From assembly GCA_023053575.1 (NCBI GenBank), contig JAKZAP010000004.1, forward strand, positions 6,801,572-6,865,571: DNA of 64,000 bases, in the 5' to 3' direction. How positions within the stretch are numbered: position 1 is the stretch's first letter; each line of letters starts with the position of its first letter. This document shows, piece by piece, positions 10,764 through 21,800 of this stretch. The stretch is from Branchinecta lynchi. Lineage: Eukaryota; Arthropoda; Branchiopoda; Anostraca; Branchinectidae. The notes below the pieces were generated by a model, which did not search any database, was not told where the DNA came from, and worked only from the letters and a program-made list of their open reading frames with translations. Both the position numbers and the translations under genes were made by a program.

Positions 10764-11041
10764 GAGCCTCGTTTTTGTTGCAATAGCGCTGCCGCATCGC
10801 TGCTGCAGCACTTCTTTGCTTTTGCATAATATGCGTTTTTGGATTCACTTTCTTCTTGGTCGAAGCGGCAGCGCTGCAGCATCTTGCAGGAAGCACGGAC
10901 TTGGTCGGGGAGCAAGTCCGTGATTCTCGAGAAGCGCTGCCGTCTTCCTCGGAAGCGCTGCAGTGCAAAAACGGATGTAGAAAGAATCAGTCAGGAATCG
11001 GCCGAGAAGTGGACCTGCAGCATGCAACAAAAACGAGGCTC
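10764..11041. mobile_element. 278-bp inverted-repeat element rich in AGCGCTGC
   Basis: The ends are GAGCCTCGTTTTTGTTGCA and its exact inverse, TGCAACAAAAACGAGGCTC. The interior is itself palindromic around 10,915: GCAGCGCTGCAG, GAAGCACGGACTTG and GGGGAGCAAGTCCGTG fold back on each other. The ORFs here are shadows of this foldback. No clear target duplication was found, so the class is unknown. Confidence 0.65.
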
Positions 11042-11263
11042 AGATAAAAATGCGGCACTTAGTTGCCCCGCTAGTCATATAACCGATTTACATCGAATGA
11101 ACTTTTCTTTTCGGAATTTTTGGTACCTCTATGTGCTTGTAACGGTAAACGATTGTCCAATTTTTTTTTTTTTTGGGGGGGGGGGGTCACAAGCAATAGC
11201 GTCCAAATTCCAATGGAGCTCAAGGTGAAAAATAAAAAATCTTTAACAGAGTCAAAATAATTC

Positions 11264-11290
11264 AGTGTAGTAGTAGTAGTAGTAGTAGAT
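11264..11290 (-). repeat. (TAG)n microsatellite
   Basis: About nine TAG repeats, or CTA on the minus strand. The position, after the RT ORF and its 3' region, fits the short tandem tail that ends many CR1-like elements. Confidence 0.7.
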
Positions 11291-11859
11291 TTTTAATTAT
11301 AAAAAGTACTTTCACAGCGTGAACGCCGAATTTGACTTCTACGTCCAAACATAACTAAACACTCGAATCAATTTGTCAGTCGAATAATAATTGCAACATA
11401 ATTCGTAACAAATTCATCAGTCGATACAAAACTTAACTACCACAATTTACACGATGGGCTCATTCGGCGAACATTTTGCCAAAAACTTCTAAAACAAATA
11501 AAAATCTTCTAAAATCTTCGACTTCTACGTCCAAACATAACTAAACACTCGAATCAATTTGTCAGTCGAATAATAATTGCAACATAATTCGTAACAAATT
11601 CATCAGTCGATACAAAACTTGACTACCACAATTTACACGATGGGCTCAGTCGGCGAACATTTTGCCAAAAACTTCTAAAACAAATAAAAATCACTTTAAA
11701 GAAATGGTAAAAAAAAAAATTTTTCAAATTCAATCAAAGTAAATTTTTAATCATTACGTCAAAAGTAATTTCACTTAAAAATATATATAAAACAAAATAA
11801 AACATTCTAAAAGGGTCAAAAACTAAAACTAACAAATTCAACAAAAATAATGACTAAGT

Positions 11860-12879
11860 TTACTGGCTGTTGTACAATTCAACAAAACTTGGAACAAAAC
11901 TCCTTCGGTACCTTTCATGTTTTGTGGGGACTGGATTTAATTTGGGTACTTTCTGAGCCTTGTCGCGCTGCGGTCTATTGCGGATGGGTGTGTAGAGTTC
12001 GGGGAGAATAGGACGCAATCTGGGAACAGACAGGGTCTTGGTGCCGAAATTAAGGCATAGGAGGTTTCTTCTCGAATCCAAGGTGGTGAGCCTGAACCTG
12101 CAAAGCAGATAATGGTAAGGAAGCTTACCCTCCCCATTAATGATCCTAAGCGCTCGTTTTTGAATGTTTTCAATCTTATAAACATGCTCAGAGGTAAGCC
12201 CAAAATGCCACACTGGACAAGCATACTCCAGTATTGGCCGGATAAACGAACAGTACAGTTGGAGGAGATCCTTCGGGGGGCAAGAAAATTTTTTCATAAG
12301 TTTTAACATGGTAACCGAAGGGGAAGCTTGTTTGAGGATGTTTTGAACATGGGCATCCCACTTCATGTCAGCTGAAATAGTAACTCCAAGTAATTTAATA
12401 AAACTAACGGAGATTTCGGGAGGAATGGGGTCTGTGAAAGAGGGCACGGATTTTAAAAAATTCACAGTCATGACCGATGATTTTTGGGAGTTAACCCTCA
12501 TCTTCGACAAAGACGCTTGCTTAGTAGCGTCCTCAAGTAGAGCCGTAATTGAACTTTTTATATTCCGTCGACATACCTCCAGTGCAGACAGGTCGTCCAC
12601 GTACTTCCAACGATCTGGGTGGTCAGTCAATAGGCTATTGATCATTATTAAAAATAAAATTGGTCCCATTAGAGTTCCTTGGGGGACACCACAAAAAATA
12701 GGGAGGGGATCAGAAAAGACGTTTTTGTATTTAAGCACTTGAGAACGATTTGTTAAAAAAGAAGCAACAATTTTGACTAAAAAAGGACTCACTTGGAACT
12801 CAATCAACAGTTTGTTTACAAGGATATTATGGTCAATTAGGTCAAAAGCTTTCTGGAGATCTATTAATAAAAGATTCAA
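11860..12879 (-). CDS. Reverse transcriptase, C-terminal part (non-LTR)
   Basis: The fragment holds about 340 residues. RT motif A is LLIDLQKAFDLIDH at the start, motif B is GVPQGTLMGPILF, and motif C is KYVDDL with the catalytic Asp pair. These are followed by KLLGVTISADMKWDAHV and LEYACPVWHFGLT, which mark the CR1/L2/Jockey group. The frame is open to the stop, so this part has no frameshift, but the protein lacks the fingers domain and endonuclease and cannot work alone. Translation upstream stays open back to about 12,940, where the element ends. Confidence 0.85.
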   Translation of the reverse strand: MNLLLIDLQKAFDLIDHNILVNKLLIEFQVSPFLVKIVASFLTNRSQVLKYKNVFSDPLPIFCGVPQGTLMGPILFLIMINSLLTDHPDRWKYVDDLSALEVCRRNIKSSITALLEDATKQASLSKMRVNSQKSSVMTVNFLKSVPSFTDPIPPEISVSFIKLLGVTISADMKWDAHVQNILKQASPSVTMLKLMKKFSCPPKDLLQLYCSFIRPILEYACPVWHFGLTSEHVYKIENIQKRALRIINGEGKLPYHYLLCRFRLTTLDSRRNLLCLNFGTKTLSVPRLRPILPELYTPIRNRPQRDKAQKVPKLNPVPTKHERYRRSFVPSFVELYNSQ

Positions 12880-12940
12880 CCAAGTATCAGGGTTTTCAAG
12901 ATTTTTTAATCTTGTATCATACCTCGTACCATTTTATAAT

Positions 12941-13934
12941 CAAATACAAGACATATAACTATGAATTCTTTTCCGTTACACAGAAAAGACGTTCTCAGTG
13001 AACCAAGTAGAGGGCACCCGGTCAGTGTGATGATTTTCTGTGGACTCCTTGGCCGGAATTTCAAATTTCTGTAAACAAGGTGGTGATTTTTCGCACTTCT
13101 TATATTGCCCAATATGTAGCCGATGTTTATGTTTACCTGGCTATACATTTGGGAGTCTTTGACAGCGTGGGTTCCAAAATGCGATTTTTTTTAACTTGGG
13201 ACACCAACAGTCTTTTCACTTCTTTTCTTGTCGTCTTTAATATCTTAAAACCCATAAAAATGAATTTGTCAATTTACGCGTATGTACAATATAAGACAAT
13301 TTATAAAAAGAATTTTGAACTTTTGACGTCATCGGCTTTATCAGGACAACCATTTTGCTCAAAGATGTGCACGATAATACTTTTGATGACTAACTCTTCA
13401 GGCCGATGAAAAATCGCCGCGTGTCCAGAGAAGAGCCAGAAACGTCACGACAACAAACGTTGATGATTGGTCTACACAGGATTTGCATCAATTTTGTGGC
13501 TTCATTTGGGTGACGTTTCTTGTTCTTCCCGAGGTTCGGTGACATGTGTCGGAATTAGTCATATAGAGTATATGAAAGACTGATGCCATTCCGAGTAAGA
13601 CAAACAAAAATTTTGAGCACGAGAATTTAGCGTCTGAAAATGCACAGCCAGAGTGGAGATTAAAGAATGAATGACCATGGTGACTGGCACGACTGGTTTA
13701 AAGGAGTTAAATCAGAAGCAGTCTAGCATTTGCATTGTCTAGATTACCCCACACCCATCCAAGTTCGCGACTTGAAACTGGGAAGGATCGTCAGCACGCT
13801 GTATCACCTAGTGGCGAGCCGAGAACACCCTTCTGGGCAGGCTCAAAGTAGATCTCAAATCAGAAAAGAAGAAAAATATTTAGCTAGTAAAATTAAAAGT
13901 AAACAAACTACAGCTAAATCCTTGTCAGTATTTT
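12941..13934. other. Intergenic stretch, nothing recognised
   Basis: Short ORFs on both strands (to 109 residues) are hydrophobic and low in complexity, with no family signature or plausible splice structure. No repeat partner was noticed in the rest of the window. Confidence 0.4.
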
Positions 13935-14690
13935 TATCTTTCAATAATTTGTTTTAAGGTAATTACGTCATTTCCGTCTATTAATCAGCCATATTCCCAC
14001 GGAGAAAAGGCGCCTCCAGCAGTCTGATGTACAAAGTACTACCCATAATCGCCGAGTGTGATTGACTTACTCGTTGTCATATAGGTTTAATTCAGTTTCT
14101 CTTAGCAGCATTTATATCTTTCAATAATATGTTTTTAGGGGCTTAGTTCCTTAGGCTTACACCAAGCGCTTAGGCTTAACCCGCGTATTTTCTGCCTAAC
14201 AATCAGGAACGTCGCCACGAAGAAAAGGCGTTTCCAGTAATCCAGTGTAGCTACACAGTATGACCCACGAAGACTTACTTACTCGTTGTCATAGTTGACT
14301 TACTCGTTGTCATAAAGAGCATTAAATTTGTATCTTTCAATAATTTGTTTTAGGGGTTTATGTCACTTCTGCCTAACAATCAGCAATGTTTTCACGCCAG
14401 TGTATACAGTATGTTCCGTTAAGGCTTAATTATTCATTGTTCTAATTGACTTACTCGTTGTCATAAAGATCATGAAGGGTTGATTCAGTTTCTCTTAGCA
14501 ACATTTGTATCTTTCAAATGAGTTTGTAGTGGTTTATGTCATTTCTGCCTAACAATCAGCAATGTTTTCACGAAGAAAAGACGTTTCCAGCAATCTATCA
14601 GACCCACTAAGACTTAATTACTCGTTGTCATAATTGACTTACTCGTTGACACAAAGGGTTGGTTCAGTTTCTCTTAGTTCTGAATAATGT
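13935..14690. repeat. Tandem array of four 178-217-bp units
   Basis: The unit start TATCTTTCAATAAT recurs at about 13,935, 14,114, 14,331 and 14,509. Each unit also carries CCTAACAATCAGCAATG or a variant, a GAAGAAAAGGCGTTTCCAG box and GACTTACTCGTTGTCATA, with TCAGTTTCTCTTAGCA at some joins. Divergence between units is high, so the array is old. No coding function is evident. Confidence 0.65.
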
Positions 14691-14852
14691 TGGTTGATAT
14701 TGGGGTCATTCAAAAAGAAAAAGTGCAATAGTGTTAACAGTAGTCATTCCCATCCACTGGTAATGGCTCTCCCCAATTTTCACCACGTGAAATTTAAACA
14801 CGAAAAGCTGGGCGTATCGTTTGTTGTGAACTTAAATACCACTTAAACTTAA

Positions 14853-15285
14853 GGTTTAACTGAAAAGCCAACTTGTTTTTGTATCGTTCAACTGAATAAA
14901 CTACATTATTTGGATTGCGTTAAGAGATTATTTATTTTTCACTATTTGCTCCGGTATGACGTTCAGAATTTCTACGGCTGTCCTCATAACGCAAAATTCT
15001 ACTATGACGCGGGAAATTTAAACCACAATAAAAACGCGTCTTTTCAGTGGATAGTCGTGAGCTAGGTGAAACACTTATTTTTCGTAAATAGCTTTCGTCA
15101 AGGATAAACAGTTACAAACGCATAGAGGTACCGCAGATTCGACATGGAAATTCCACTATGTGAAAATTGATTATATCTGAATAGCTGAGCAACAAAGTAG
15201 AGCATTTTCAAAGTAGCTTCAAGCCTCTTTAAGTGAATAAGTGATGGATAACTAGATTGTCCTCTCAGCTCTTTTTAGTTGAACT
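14853..15285. mobile_element. TTAA-flanked inverted-repeat element, copy 1
   Basis: Flanked on both sides by TTAA (14,849-14,852 and 15,286-15,289). The left end is GGTTTAACTGAAAAGCC and the right end CTCTTTTTAGTTGAACT. The interior has ATTATTTGGATT, GACGTTCAGAAT, ACGGC and AAGTGAATAAGTGATGG. The same element is at 37,793-38,244, and interrupted copies are at 47,720-49,312 and 55,865-60,210. TTAA duplication is typical of piggyBac-type transposition. There is no transposase. Confidence 0.75.
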
Positions 15286-15314
15286 TTAAACACTAAAAGC
15301 TGATGGTCCATTTA

Positions 15315-15524
15315 CACACTGCGTAAAATCCGAGCGTATTTTACGCACGTTTTGAGCTTGAAAAGATTTCTAGCAATGCGGACGTATTTGGATACAAAAT
15401 GGACCGATTTCTCAAATATGTCCGTATTTCTAGAAATGTTTTCAAGCTCAAAACGTGCGTAAAATACGCTCGGATTTCAAAATACGCTCGGATTTCAAAA
15501 TACTCTCGGATTTTACGCAGTGTG
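15315..15524. mobile_element. TTA-flanked inverted-repeat element (PIF/Harbinger-like)
   Basis: The ends are CACACTGCGTAAAATCCGAG and CGGATTTTACGCAGTGTG, with TTA on each side (15,312-15,314 and 15,525-15,527). The arms extend inward through GTATTTTACGCACGTTTTGA and GCTTGAAAA. The right arm has three copies of an 18-bp unit with CTCGGATTTCAAAATA, absent from the left arm. A 3-bp TTA duplication is usual for PIF/Harbinger elements. Confidence 0.7.
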
Positions 15525-15755
15525 TTAACCCACCATGAGCGTATCGTTTGTTGTTCACACCTGACCGTCCATTTAACACAGCGAAAAAATTGACCGACAC
15601 CTTGGGCCTACACGTACAGCGGGCAAATGACATAATTAGCAGTTAGCGTACCGAATCTCCTCTTTACGCCGCTTGACAAATAGCGTGGACGAAATTTTCA
15701 AAAGCGAAAGTCTCGCACAAAACAGACTCGGTGAAATTCGTTAAACGCTTCTGTG

Positions 15756-15891
15756 ATGAAGGGCGGAAAACTGTCCATATTGTTCCTGTGTGCTTGTGTG
15801 GAATTCCTGTTCGCAGCGCCATTTTCGGATATCGAGCCGTCCTTTAACGGGCTGGAGGAGGAAGAGGGACCACGTGCCAAAATCACCCCAA
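15756..15891 (+). CDS. Secreted protein exon 1 (signal peptide)
   Basis: ATG at 15,756 (the preceding GTG codon is not used). It encodes a hydrophobic signal sequence, a likely cleavage near FLFA|APF, and an acidic linker ending KITP. The donor is CCAA|GTGAGT. The exon ends after one base of a Thr codon. Confidence 0.75.
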
Positions 15892-18800
15892 GTGAGTACG
15901 TATTTATTTCTTTATTTTACTCAATCGACGGCCAACAACAGCATACACTACATAAAACCGGGGAATAATTCGCCATATTCCAGATCAGCGCCTCCAAGCG
16001 GACTAGTTTCTGTTAGAGCCGGGTCACACTGGGCTCAAAACGGCGCCGATTTGACAATCAGACCTTGGTGACGTTGGGCTCATTTCCTGGCTTTATGGGT
16101 CCAAAAGTAGAAAAAAGAAAAAAAAACAAGATACAACTAATTCCGAATGTTGACGTTTTAAATCCAGGAGGTCAATTATAGCAAAACAACATGTATATTT
16201 ATGTTACAGGAACCTTAATTGACCCCTAATTGCAGTCTGCTCATTTTCCCCAAGCTGCTACAAAACCCATCAAATCTCACGTCCCCTAGGGATTTTCAGT
16301 TGTTTGCCAACTATGCCGCTTTTTGAGAGCAGTGTGACCAGGCTCTCAGCGCAGAAATTTCTCGGCTGAAAATGGGTCTACAAATCGGCGCAGATTGGTA
16401 CGATCGTCGGAAGGATTCTGGAAAGTATTGATAACTTCGTCACTTCCCCTTCCGCTGCCGACAATCATTACACAAGAAGAGCAAAGGCTGGGAAAACTTG
16501 ACACCTTCGCCTGCACCAGCTATCGCACAAACTTCGGTATTTGTCGCTCAACTTGCTTCCATTACAGCAGCGACCAAACCTTAGGAAGCGCGACAGTACA
16601 CGTGGTTGAAGAAAGAACACGAGGGCAGAGATATTACCTGGAAAGTGTCTTTGAAGAGGAACAATTAAAAGTAGCGAGCAAAAGTAGCAATATCTTTAAT
16701 CTGACAGGCCCATCGCACCAAGCAAGCACATCTCAGCTACTACTATAGTAGTCGGAGTAGGCTGCCGATTCCGCCAGACATGGCCGTACGAACCTCCTTC
16801 CTGACACAATCAAGATACTAGATCTACTAGATATTACCTTCGACTTTAAGAAGTCTACTAGATTCGTTTGCACGAAGTGTAAAGTGTGACTTTGCCTGAC
16901 CAAACAGAATTTGTTTCGTCAATTTTTATTCTACGTGATTTTGTCTTCCCGACTTTACTTAATGAATGATAGTCATAATAGCCTGGTGTGCCCGTATGGT
17001 CAACATTCCAAATTTCGAAATGGAAGTCAATACATTTTTTCACCATGGATTTTTCACAAGGGTGCTTATCTGATCAACTGCTGCAAGTTTCAGAATTTTA
17101 CTATGACTTTGGGTCAGGTCTGAAAGGATTAGGCTAAAAATCTCGTTCTATGCTCCATCGCAAGCCTCAAGTAACGTCCAAGTATTTTTAAAGTAATAAA
17201 ACATTCATCCTTCATCACTTTGGAGACGGGATTTTGGAGTGTATAAATTTTTTGTTTGTTGGGTGTTCGACCAGGAACCGAGTAAGTGTTTTGTTTACTT
17301 TTTTCTCTTCTCTTCTTTTCTTTTTCTTATTTCTTTATTTATTATAGTGTTATGTAGGTTAATCTCTCAAAGGGGGTTTGTTAAACCTCTTAACAAGTGT
17401 AAACTTCTAGAGGGTTTTGTAGTTCTTAGTATTTTTTTCCAATAAACCCCATATATAATCTAATCTAATAATCATCCTTCATCATCCTTACCATCCATTC
17501 TTCATTAAACACTCTCACCAAATACCTCCTTTCTCCATTCATTCAATTCCACACCAGAAATGAACTACGCTTTTGTCCTCATCACCCCACATGTATACGT
17601 GTGTGTAGACAAAATGGACGTTGAGATGGTGTTTTTTTTATCCCAAAAACATAAGTGGAGGGGCCATTAAAAGTTGTCCATCTGTCTGTCTGTCCGTCCG
17701 TCAGGCCGTCTGTAAGCATGATAACTCACGAAGGGAATGGGATATTCTGTTCAAACTTGGTTTGAAGATTCTCTGGGTCGTAGGACAGGTCAAGTTTGTA
17801 GATTGGGTCCGTAGCTCCATATTTGGGGGTGGGGGAGGTGGTTCAAATTAAGGGGCCAGCAAACCGATTTAGGGGTAAAGTAAAGGTATTACTTGAAGCT
17901 GAATAGAGGTTCGATAGAAAGGAAAAGAGACATGCTGAATCCCTATATGCAAATTATTTTCTCCCCGGACGTATAGTTCGTCGGAAATCCGGCCAAAACC
18001 AGAAATTTGTCAAAAGTAATGGTTTTACTTATAGTTGATTAGAGGTTTGACACAGTGGTAAGAAGAGATGTTGAATCAGTATGAAACTTGTTTTCTCCCC
18101 GGACATACAGTTCGCCCGGATCCGGCCAGAAACCGGAATTTTGTTAAAAAGTTAAGGTTTTACTTGAAGTTGATTAGAGGTCCGATACACGGGTAAGGAG
18201 ACATGCTGAGTCCGTAGACACAAAGTATTTTCACTCCGGACATACAGTTCGCCCGGAATCCGACTAAAATCGGAATATTTGTTGAAAGTTAAAGTTCTAT
18301 ATAAAGTTGATTAGAGGTCCCACATAGCGGTAAAAAAGACATCCTGTGAATCCGTCTATGAAAATTATTTTCTCGCAGGACAAATAGTTCACCCGGAATC
18401 CGGCCCAAAGCAGAAAATTTGCTAAGAGCCGTTTGGCCGTAATTTTTCAAGAAAACATCACTTAGGTGTCATGTATATTTATTTTCAAACGGCTGAGTAG
18501 TGATAGGTAATAAAATGTTTAAGGAGTCTGACGAAGACCAGATCTCTAAAAGCCCCGATTGTCTGGATAAAATAGTCCCAGAAATATTAAAATTTTGTGG
18601 GATCCCATCGAAACCTTTGCTCTTGTTTCTCCAGAGGAGCTAGCTTCAAATGTCTTCTGCCAAGCGTAATGACATGACGTTGACACTTCGACCCAAATGC
18701 GTCGTCATTTTCAAACTTTGCTATCTTAAACCCTTTTTCTGCCAGCTGTGTGCTTACCTTATGTATTCAGCGACACACTTTGAAGATAAACACGATTAAG

Positions 18801-21800
18801 GAAATGTAAAGTCGCGTTAGTATAAGTAAAATAAAACTTGTGGAACGTGTGTCGTGATGTCGGGCTAATCTATGGAACAGTCAAACTGAAAAGTAGCACA
18901 ATTAAGTGAGATGATTATTTTCTTTTCCATGATGTCGGGGCTAATCTATTGAACAGTCAAACTGAAAAGTAACGCAATTTATGTAACGTTTACACGGACA
19001 AGAAATCCCGTCGAGTAGAAAGGAATTCCGGTCGACTCGAAAGGATTCCGTTCGTGAAAACGACTAGAGTAAAGTCTAGCAGGACCAGAATCCTTTCACG
19101 ATGAAAGGAATTCCGGCCAGCTTGAAAGGAATCTCGTCGGCGGTGCTGATAAAAAGACAAAAAAAAAGTCTAGCTAGCTTTTGAGAGCAGCAGTCATAAG
19201 TACTGATGTCGTAAATGCTCTCAAAACATTTTTTTACTGGCTAGTGAATTCATTTTTGTCAGATTTTTTGGGTTTGAAGATTTTTGTTTCCACTCTGCGT
19301 ATAAACATATCCTTGTCACCATGTTTTCCTGTACTTGTAAACGCTGTTTTAGTGAGATGGCGTGTGATTGTGCGAATTCTCTCATCAGCTGAATATTCGA
19401 AACCCAAGACTGTTCACAGCCATCCGGATGATCGGGGGGGGGGGGGGGGCTTGTATATAGGCGTGTACAGCCTTTGTAGACACGAAAAACATAGTCGATA
19501 GGTTGCAGAACAGGAAGTAACACGAAATATTCGATAATGTGACATGACCCCGTCACAGTTGTCTAAATAGTAGTTCTCACTGCCCAGAGTTGTCTCAGCC
19601 AGAAAATAAAAGTCGAATGTAACTGTCCCTGACTGATTCCCAGCTGAGAACATTAAAACTTCCGCCCTATTCTATCCTTTTTATGTGAGAATACACCATT
19701 ATTTTCGGGCCAAAAATATCGGACTCGGTTTGATCTGGCAGAACCTGCGGAGAGAATGAAAATCATCAAATTTAAAGTGGTTGATCAAATATGCGCAGGA
19801 CGATAGGTCCATGTTTAGCAAGCATGATGCCAAGGCACCAAAAGTTCTAAGCAATCGCAATAGAAAAAGTTTCTGTTTCAATATTCGAGCATATTGGATA
19901 ATATTAGAAATTGTCGTATGAATATACAAAATCTAAATATCCAATCATACAAAGACACCTCGCGGTCACTAGCCAACTAGTTGGCTAGTGCAAGAAATGT
20001 CTTATAGGAAAAGCCGGCGTCGCCGACTAGTTGGCTACGATAAAATTCGTATAGGATTTTTTTGTTTTTTCCAACTAGTTCGCCACTGTAGGAAATTTCA
20101 TATAGGAAATACCCCGTTGCCGAGTAGTTGGCTACGACGAGATATCCTACAGGAGAAAAGTTCGTAGCCAACTAGTTCACTACCGTAAGAAATTTCGTAG
20201 GCAATCCAACATTTGTTTATTTATTTTATTTATTTAACTTCATAATCCACCTTTATATCACATCACAAAAAACAAAAAAAAAAACCAAGAAAAGAAACAG
20301 ACAAACAAAACGGAAAACACGAACGCTCTCATCACAAAATTCAGCTAAACGCTATAACCTCCATCGAATACAGACTTATTCAATGCGATCCAAGCGGGAA
20401 TCGAGGTCTGTAGCCAAATCGAGCATATAGCAGCAAGTAAGTGGTTAGCACCAGCAATCAACCGCCTCCTGAACAACATTGCCAACTAGTTGGCTACGAA
20501 GTGAATTCATAGGAGAAAACTTCATATCCAACTACTTGGATATTTTTCACACTCGTATAGGGATTTCAGAAAATATCCAACTAGTCGGATTGTATGAACT
20601 CGGATAGAGATTTCGGAAAATATCCAACTAGTCAGAACAACTTTCAGTCTCAAGGGCCTCGGAAAAGAACCAACTAGCCGGATTGTATGAACACAGATAG
20701 GAATTTCAGAAAATATCCAACTATTCGGAAGCGCTTTCAGTCTAAGGGTCGGAAAATATCCAACTAGCCGGATTGTATGAACACAGATAGGAATTTCAGA
20801 AAATATCCAACTATTCGGAAGCGCTTTCAGTCTAAGGGTCGGAAAATATCCAACTATTCGGATTCTATGAACACTGAATGGGATTACAGAAAACATACAA
20901 CTAGTCGGAACAGCTTTCAGTCTCAAGAAGGATTTCGACCCCATTTAGTTGGCTGTGCGTCATTTTGTCTAATACTCAGTGAACTATCAGTCATATAATT
21001 CGATAATCAATGTGTCTCTATACAAATTTCTCATTGTAGCGAATTAGTTTGATAATTCTGCATTCCTTGACGAATTTTCCTATTTTAGCCAACTAGTTGG
21101 ATAATCATCCTCCGTTCCTATAGGAATTTTACCTCTATGCTCTGAATTTGGCAGTGCTGTGAAGAAGAAAACATTTAGGGCCATTCTGCCGGTCTAAACT
21201 AAGGACGGCTCAGACAGCGTTCGTAAAGTGCGTAAAGTCGTTCGCAAAGTTCGTAAAGTTGCTCCGTTAACCTTCCGTAAAACTTTACGGGAGCAGGCAA
21301 GAAGTTAAACTTTAGTTAACTTTTTTCGTAAAGTTCGGAAGGTTGACCAATGGGAGAAGAGATCGGAAATAAGATATGAAAATGTATTTCAAAATGGGGA
21401 ATAAGAGAATGAAAATGATGAGATGATGATTCTTAGAGGTTTATATGCTGATAATAATGTCGAATAACTTGAAACGTTATTTTGCAAGGATAATTCTAAA
21501 CAATTTGATTTTTTTTTTAGAATTTTGCTGTTCTAGTTGGTTTCTGTCAGGTGAGTTGGGAAAAATAATTACTTATTGGATTAAATTGTTTTGAACTGAT
21601 TTATTTAATTATATTATTTTTGTTATTGGATTATTTGTATTTATTTATTGGAGGTTCTTCTTGTATCTGGATATTAACCATGGCCCATGATGGCTTTTAG
21701 TGTTAAGAAATATGTACCTATGATTCATATATAATAATAATTATCTCTAACGATTAGAATTTTTTTCTTTCTAGAGCAAATTGCAACAAACAATTCTCGT

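Larger units (their letters stand above)
11264..12940 (-). mobile_element. 5'-truncated CR1-like non-LTR retrotransposon
   Basis: It reads on the minus strand from a truncated left edge near 12,940 to a (CTA)n tail at about 11,264-11,290. It keeps the second half of the reverse-transcriptase ORF and a 3' region. That region has a 186-bp tandem duplication (11,334-11,519 and 11,520-11,690, each with ACTTCTACGTCCAAACATAA). The endonuclease and the N-terminal part of the RT are missing, as expected of truncation during reverse transcription. Confidence 0.75.

Noticed and set aside
20522..20998. 140-residue repetitive ORF on the minus strand and its plus-strand partner
   Set aside because: The peptide repeats only because the DNA is a tandem array in the foldback arm.
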